Below are positions 13,219 to 15,750 of a stretch of DNA of 15,750 nt, in pieces. The DNA is taken from positions 1 through 15,750 of the forward strand of contig CANCOG010000048.1 of assembly GCA_947379685.1 (NCBI GenBank), read 5' to 3'. The number at the start of each line of letters is the position of its first letter. The stretch's first letter is position 1. The notes below the pieces were generated by a model, which ran no database searches, was not told where the DNA came from, and saw only the letters and a list, made by a program, of their open reading frames with translations. The position numbers and the translations under genes were made by a program. Origin of the DNA: Flavipsychrobacter stenotrophus. Lineage in GTDB: Bacteria > Bacteroidota > Bacteroidia > Chitinophagales > Chitinophagaceae.

Positions 13219-14313
13219 TTGAGCTTAATATTAGATATAGGTTTTGCACCATTTGCAAGCGGCGTTCATAATTGGGTGTACGGCATGTTCGGCAATACAA
13301 CAATTGCCATGATTGTTGAAATGGTTATTGCCGGACTATCACTGCTGGTTTTCCTCGTACCACTTTGTTTCTTCCTGGGTTATATGGAGCGAAAAGTAGC
13401 TGCATTTATGCAAATGCGCCTTGGCCCTAATCGGGTAGGCCCGCACGGATCATTGCAAATTGTAGCTGATACAGTAAAACTATTGTTGAAGGAAGGTCTT
13501 ACGCCCGATGGGTCTGACAAGTTCCTCTTTAATCTTGCACCAATCATTGTTGTAATTACTTCAATGCTCGTGCTTGCACCCATTGCCTTTGCAAAAAATT
13601 TCCAGATATGGGATATGAGCATCGGAGTTTTATATGTTTCTTCCATTTCCAGCATATCCGTAATTGGTATTTTAATGGCAGGCTGGAGTAGCTATAACAA
13701 GTACTCGTTATTAGGTGCAATGCGCAGTGGAGCGCAAATTGTCAGCTACGAATTGTCCATTGGTCTTTCACTTATTTCAATTGTAATATTAACTGGCAGC
13801 TTGCGCATGTCGGATATCGTCATGAGTCAGCAAAACGGATGGTGGTTATTTAAAGGGCACATTCCCGTTATCATTTCGTTTGTCATTTTCATTGTGGCAT
13901 CTACTGCAGAAATTAACCGTGCACCGTTTGACCTCGCAGAAGCAGAGCAGGAATTGACTGCCGGCTTCCATACTGAATACTCAGGTATGAAATTCGCTAT
14001 GTTCCTTCTGGCAGAATATATTAACCTTTTTGTAGTGAGTGCCATCGCCGCTACCCTATTCCTTGGTGGGTGGATGCCATTTCACATTGGGTCTTGGGAA
14101 GCATTTAATCATATCATGGATTTTGTACCATCCTCACTATGGTTTATGGGCAAGACTTTCCTTATTATCTTTATCATTATGTGGTTCAGGTGGACCTTCC
14201 CCCGCCTTCGTGTCGATCAGCTATTAAACCTAGAGTGGAAATACCTCTTGCCAATAAGCATGGTAAATATATTGTTAGTAACTGTGATGGCTATTATGGG
14301 ATGGCATTTTTAA
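13219..14313 (+). CDS. nuoH: NADH-quinone oxidoreductase subunit H, TTG start
   Basis: A 364-residue membrane subunit with about eight helices that forms the quinone entry path. Signatures are GYMERKVAAFMQMRLGPNRV at 54-73, the ADTVKLLLKE segment at 83-92, and APFDLAEAEQEL at 235-246 followed by the TEYSGMKFA loop. The proposed start is TTG at 13219. The frame is closed by TAA at 13204-13206, and the first in-frame ATG (residue 23) would cut into the N-terminal region before the first helix, so TTG is favoured. It is the first nuo gene after the Uma2 insertion. Its 82-base upstream gap contains T-rich DNA and could hold a secondary promoter, but no exact TAnnTTTG match was found. Confidence 0.93.
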   Translation: MSLILDIGFAPFASGVHNWVYGMFGNTTIAMIVEMVIAGLSLLVFLVPLCFFLGYMERKVAAFMQMRLGPNRVGPHGSLQIVADTVKLLLKEGLTPDGSDKFLFNLAPIIVVITSMLVLAPIAFAKNFQIWDMSIGVLYVSSISSISVIGILMAGWSSYNKYSLLGAMRSGAQIVSYELSIGLSLISIVILTGSLRMSDIVMSQQNGWWLFKGHIPVIISFVIFIVASTAEINRAPFDLAEAEQELTAGFHTEYSGMKFAMFLLAEYINLFVVSAIAATLFLGGWMPFHIGSWEAFNHIMDFVPSSLWFMGKTFLIIFIIMWFRWTFPRLRVDQLLNLEWKYLLPISMVNILLVTVMAIMGWHF

Positions 14314-14351
14314 AATTTAACCATGTAATTGAAACATAAAAGATCGTACAA

Positions 14352-14828
14352 ATGTTCCTGAAAGACTATATAGGTACCGTTTATAAGTCATCTAAATCCC
14401 TTTTAAAGGGAATGAAACTGACTGGCTATTATTTTTCGCATCCTAAAAAGATCCTTACCGAAGAGTATCCCGATAACAGGGCTACACTGAAAATGGCAGA
14501 TCGTTTCAGAGGAGAAGTAGTAATGCCGCATGATGAAAATAATGAACATCGTTGTACCGGCTGTCAGGCATGTGAGATTGCCTGCCCGAACGGAACAATA
14601 AAGATCATTACTAAACAGGAACTGCAACCTGACGGCAAGAAGAAAAAAGCCATCGATACTTTTGTCTATCATCTGGAGCTTTGCACAATGTGCAATCTGT
14701 GTGTTGTAGCCTGCCCGAGTGATGCGATTGCTATGGCCCAAACATTTGAACACAGTGTGTACGACAAAAAACAACTAAAGAAAACATTGAATAAGCCTGG
14801 TTCCAAAATTATGGAAGGGGTTGAGTAA
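14352..14828 (+). CDS. nuoI: NADH-quinone oxidoreductase subunit I (two [4Fe-4S] clusters)
   Basis: A 158-residue ferredoxin-like subunit carrying clusters N6a and N6b. Cysteine sets are at 68-78 (CTGCQACEIACP) and 111-121 (CTMCNLCVVACP). The RFRGEVVMPHDENNEHRCTG stretch at 51-70, with PNGTI after the first set, resembles the version found in Bacteroides-type complex I that lacks NuoEFG. That agrees with the missing genes in this cluster. If no NADH module is present, electrons would have to enter upstream of this subunit from another donor such as ferredoxin. It follows nuoH after 38 bases. Confidence 0.94.
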   Translation: MFLKDYIGTVYKSSKSLLKGMKLTGYYFSHPKKILTEEYPDNRATLKMADRFRGEVVMPHDENNEHRCTGCQACEIACPNGTIKIITKQELQPDGKKKKAIDTFVYHLELCTMCNLCVVACPSDAIAMAQTFEHSVYDKKQLKKTLNKPGSKIMEGVE

Positions 14829-14895
14829 TCTGCTAATGTGGAGTTTGTGACAGTGATGCGACTAACCATTAATAATTAACAATTAACCATTAAAA

Positions 14896-15510
14896 ATGGA
14901 TATTTCAACAATAGTCTTTTACTTAATAGCCATCACCATTCTCGGTTCCGGGATAATGGCGGTTACATCCCGGAAGATATTCCGATCGGCTATATACTTG
15001 CTGTTCTCACTGGTTGGTATTGCCGGATTATATTTTTATCTAAATTATGAGTTCATCGCGGCAGTGCAGATCGTTGTATACGTAGGGGGTATTGTGGTAT
15101 TAATTTTGTTCTCCGTGTTCCTCACCTCTGGATCCGGCGAGGATATGAAAAAGCCCCATCTGGGCCGTGCCTTATTTTCCGGACTGGCTGCAGCGTTCGG
15201 TTGTGGACTCACGATGACATTCATCAATCATCAAGATTTCATTTCTTCCGGCAAACCTGCTTTAGACCCCAGTGCAGAAAACATTGGTTTTCAGATGCTG
15301 AGCACTACTGAACATGGCTACATTCTTCCATTTGAAGTCGTGAGTATGTTACTATTGGCTGCCATGATTGGCTGCATCGTTATTGCAATTAAGATCAAAG
15401 TTCCGGCTCATGCAATTTTACCCGAAACCAAAAGGTACCATGACGATATTGATGTTCCCGAGACCATCGCTGTACTTGAGCACAACGAATCAATTGTAAA
15501 ACAATCATAA
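14896..15510 (+). CDS. nuoJ: NADH-quinone oxidoreductase subunit J
   Basis: A 204-residue membrane subunit with about five helices (near 4-22, 30-48, 53-76, 91-108 and 141-165). The helix around 53-76 carries the family's conserved AAVQIVVYVGGIVVL stretch, part of the central proton/water axis of complex I. A charged tail of about 35 residues follows the last helix. It starts at an ATG after a 67-base AT-rich gap that contains ATTAACAATTAACCATTAAAA-like repeats just before the start; these look like leader sequence only. Confidence 0.93.
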   Translation: MDISTIVFYLIAITILGSGIMAVTSRKIFRSAIYLLFSLVGIAGLYFYLNYEFIAAVQIVVYVGGIVVLILFSVFLTSGSGEDMKKPHLGRALFSGLAAAFGCGLTMTFINHQDFISSGKPALDPSAENIGFQMLSTTEHGYILPFEVVSMLLLAAMIGCIVIAIKIKVPAHAILPETKRYHDDIDVPETIAVLEHNESIVKQS

Positions 15511-15529
15511 TATTTGAATCATTAACAAC

Positions 15530-15750
15530 ATGAATAATATAGGACTTACACAAATTTTGTTCATCAGTTGCGGCCTGTTCTTCATCGGCATCTATGGGTT
15601 TCTTACCCGCAGAAACCTGATAACCATGCTCATGTCCGTTGAACTTATTCTGAATAGCGTCAACATCAATTTTATCGCCTTCAATAAATTTCTTTGGGCC
15701 GATAAATTAGATGGCTTGTTCTTCACCATTTTCATTATTACAATAGCTGC
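15530..15750 (+). CDS. nuoK: NADH-quinone oxidoreductase subunit K, 3' end beyond the window
   Basis: The frame opens at an ATG at 15530, 19 bases after nuoJ, and stays open for 73 codons to the right edge. The protein starts MNNIGLTQILFISCGLFFIG (helix 1), then RRNLITMLMSVELILNSVNI with the conserved membrane glutamate of helix 2, and the start of helix 3 (FTIFIITIAA). About 30 residues are expected beyond the edge. nuoL, nuoM and nuoN would normally follow. Confidence 0.95.
   Translation, partial: MNNIGLTQILFISCGLFFIGIYGFLTRRNLITMLMSVELILNSVNINFIAFNKFLWADKLDGLFFTIFIITIA

Overview
The window looks like chromosomal DNA of a Bacteroidota bacterium, probably from the Chitinophagales/Sphingobacteriia side rather than Bacteroidales. 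The reasons are TAnnTTTG-type -7 promoter elements, AT-rich leaders without clear Shine-Dalgarno sequences, NHL-repeat secreted proteins, twin FKBP-type isomerases with Bacteroidota-style export signals, AAAAAGT-type heptad spacers, and a complex I cluster with separate nuoC and nuoD but no nuoEFG between nuoD and nuoH. No RNA gene, CRISPR array or insertion sequence was seen. Placement below the phylum level is inference.

Layout. On the minus strand, 1-1001 holds the start of a secreted NHL beta-propeller protein that runs off the left edge. Its leader (1002-1421) is long, palindrome-bearing and unexplained. A minus-strand cluster at 1481-4609 reads DHH phosphoesterase (NrnA-like), then an FKBP-type prolyl isomerase lipoprotein, then a second, periplasmic-type FKBP. 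The two FKBPs are tandem paralogues, and their similarity extends into 3' untranslated regions that each carry a CCCGCA-type hairpin. A solitary Rpn-family PD-(D/E)XK nuclease lies at 4842-5690. A minus-strand operon at 5804-9099 encodes a two-cluster ferredoxin and the alpha (fused gamma-alpha) and beta subunits of a 2-oxoacid (probably 2-oxoglutarate):ferredoxin oxidoreductase. It ends in a strong hairpin terminator at 5750-5780. Diverging from it, from 9255 to the right edge on the plus strand, is the nuo operon: nuoA, nuoB, nuoC, nuoD, nuoH, nuoI, nuoJ and the start of nuoK.

How the genes fit together. Ferredoxin and KorAB sit back to back with a complex I cluster that lacks the NADH-oxidising module at its usual place. 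This suggests an electron path from 2-oxoglutarate oxidation to reduced ferredoxin and then to an 11-subunit, Bacteroides-like complex I and quinone. This rests on synteny only. The shared divergent promoter region contains a perfect 12-bp inverted repeat (9118-9129/9154-9165) that could coordinate the two operons.

The most unusual feature is foreign-looking cargo inside the respiratory operon. A nucleotidyltransferase/HEPN pair (toxin-antitoxin-like) lies between nuoA and nuoB, joined by an ATGA overlap within the pair and a TAATG overlap with nuoB. A Uma2-family PD-(D/E)XK protein lies between nuoD and nuoH. These genes are more AT-rich than the nuo genes by hand counts on a few lines, and co-directional with them. 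Together with the Rpn gene, the window holds three different nuclease-type accessory modules beside or inside an energy-metabolism locus.
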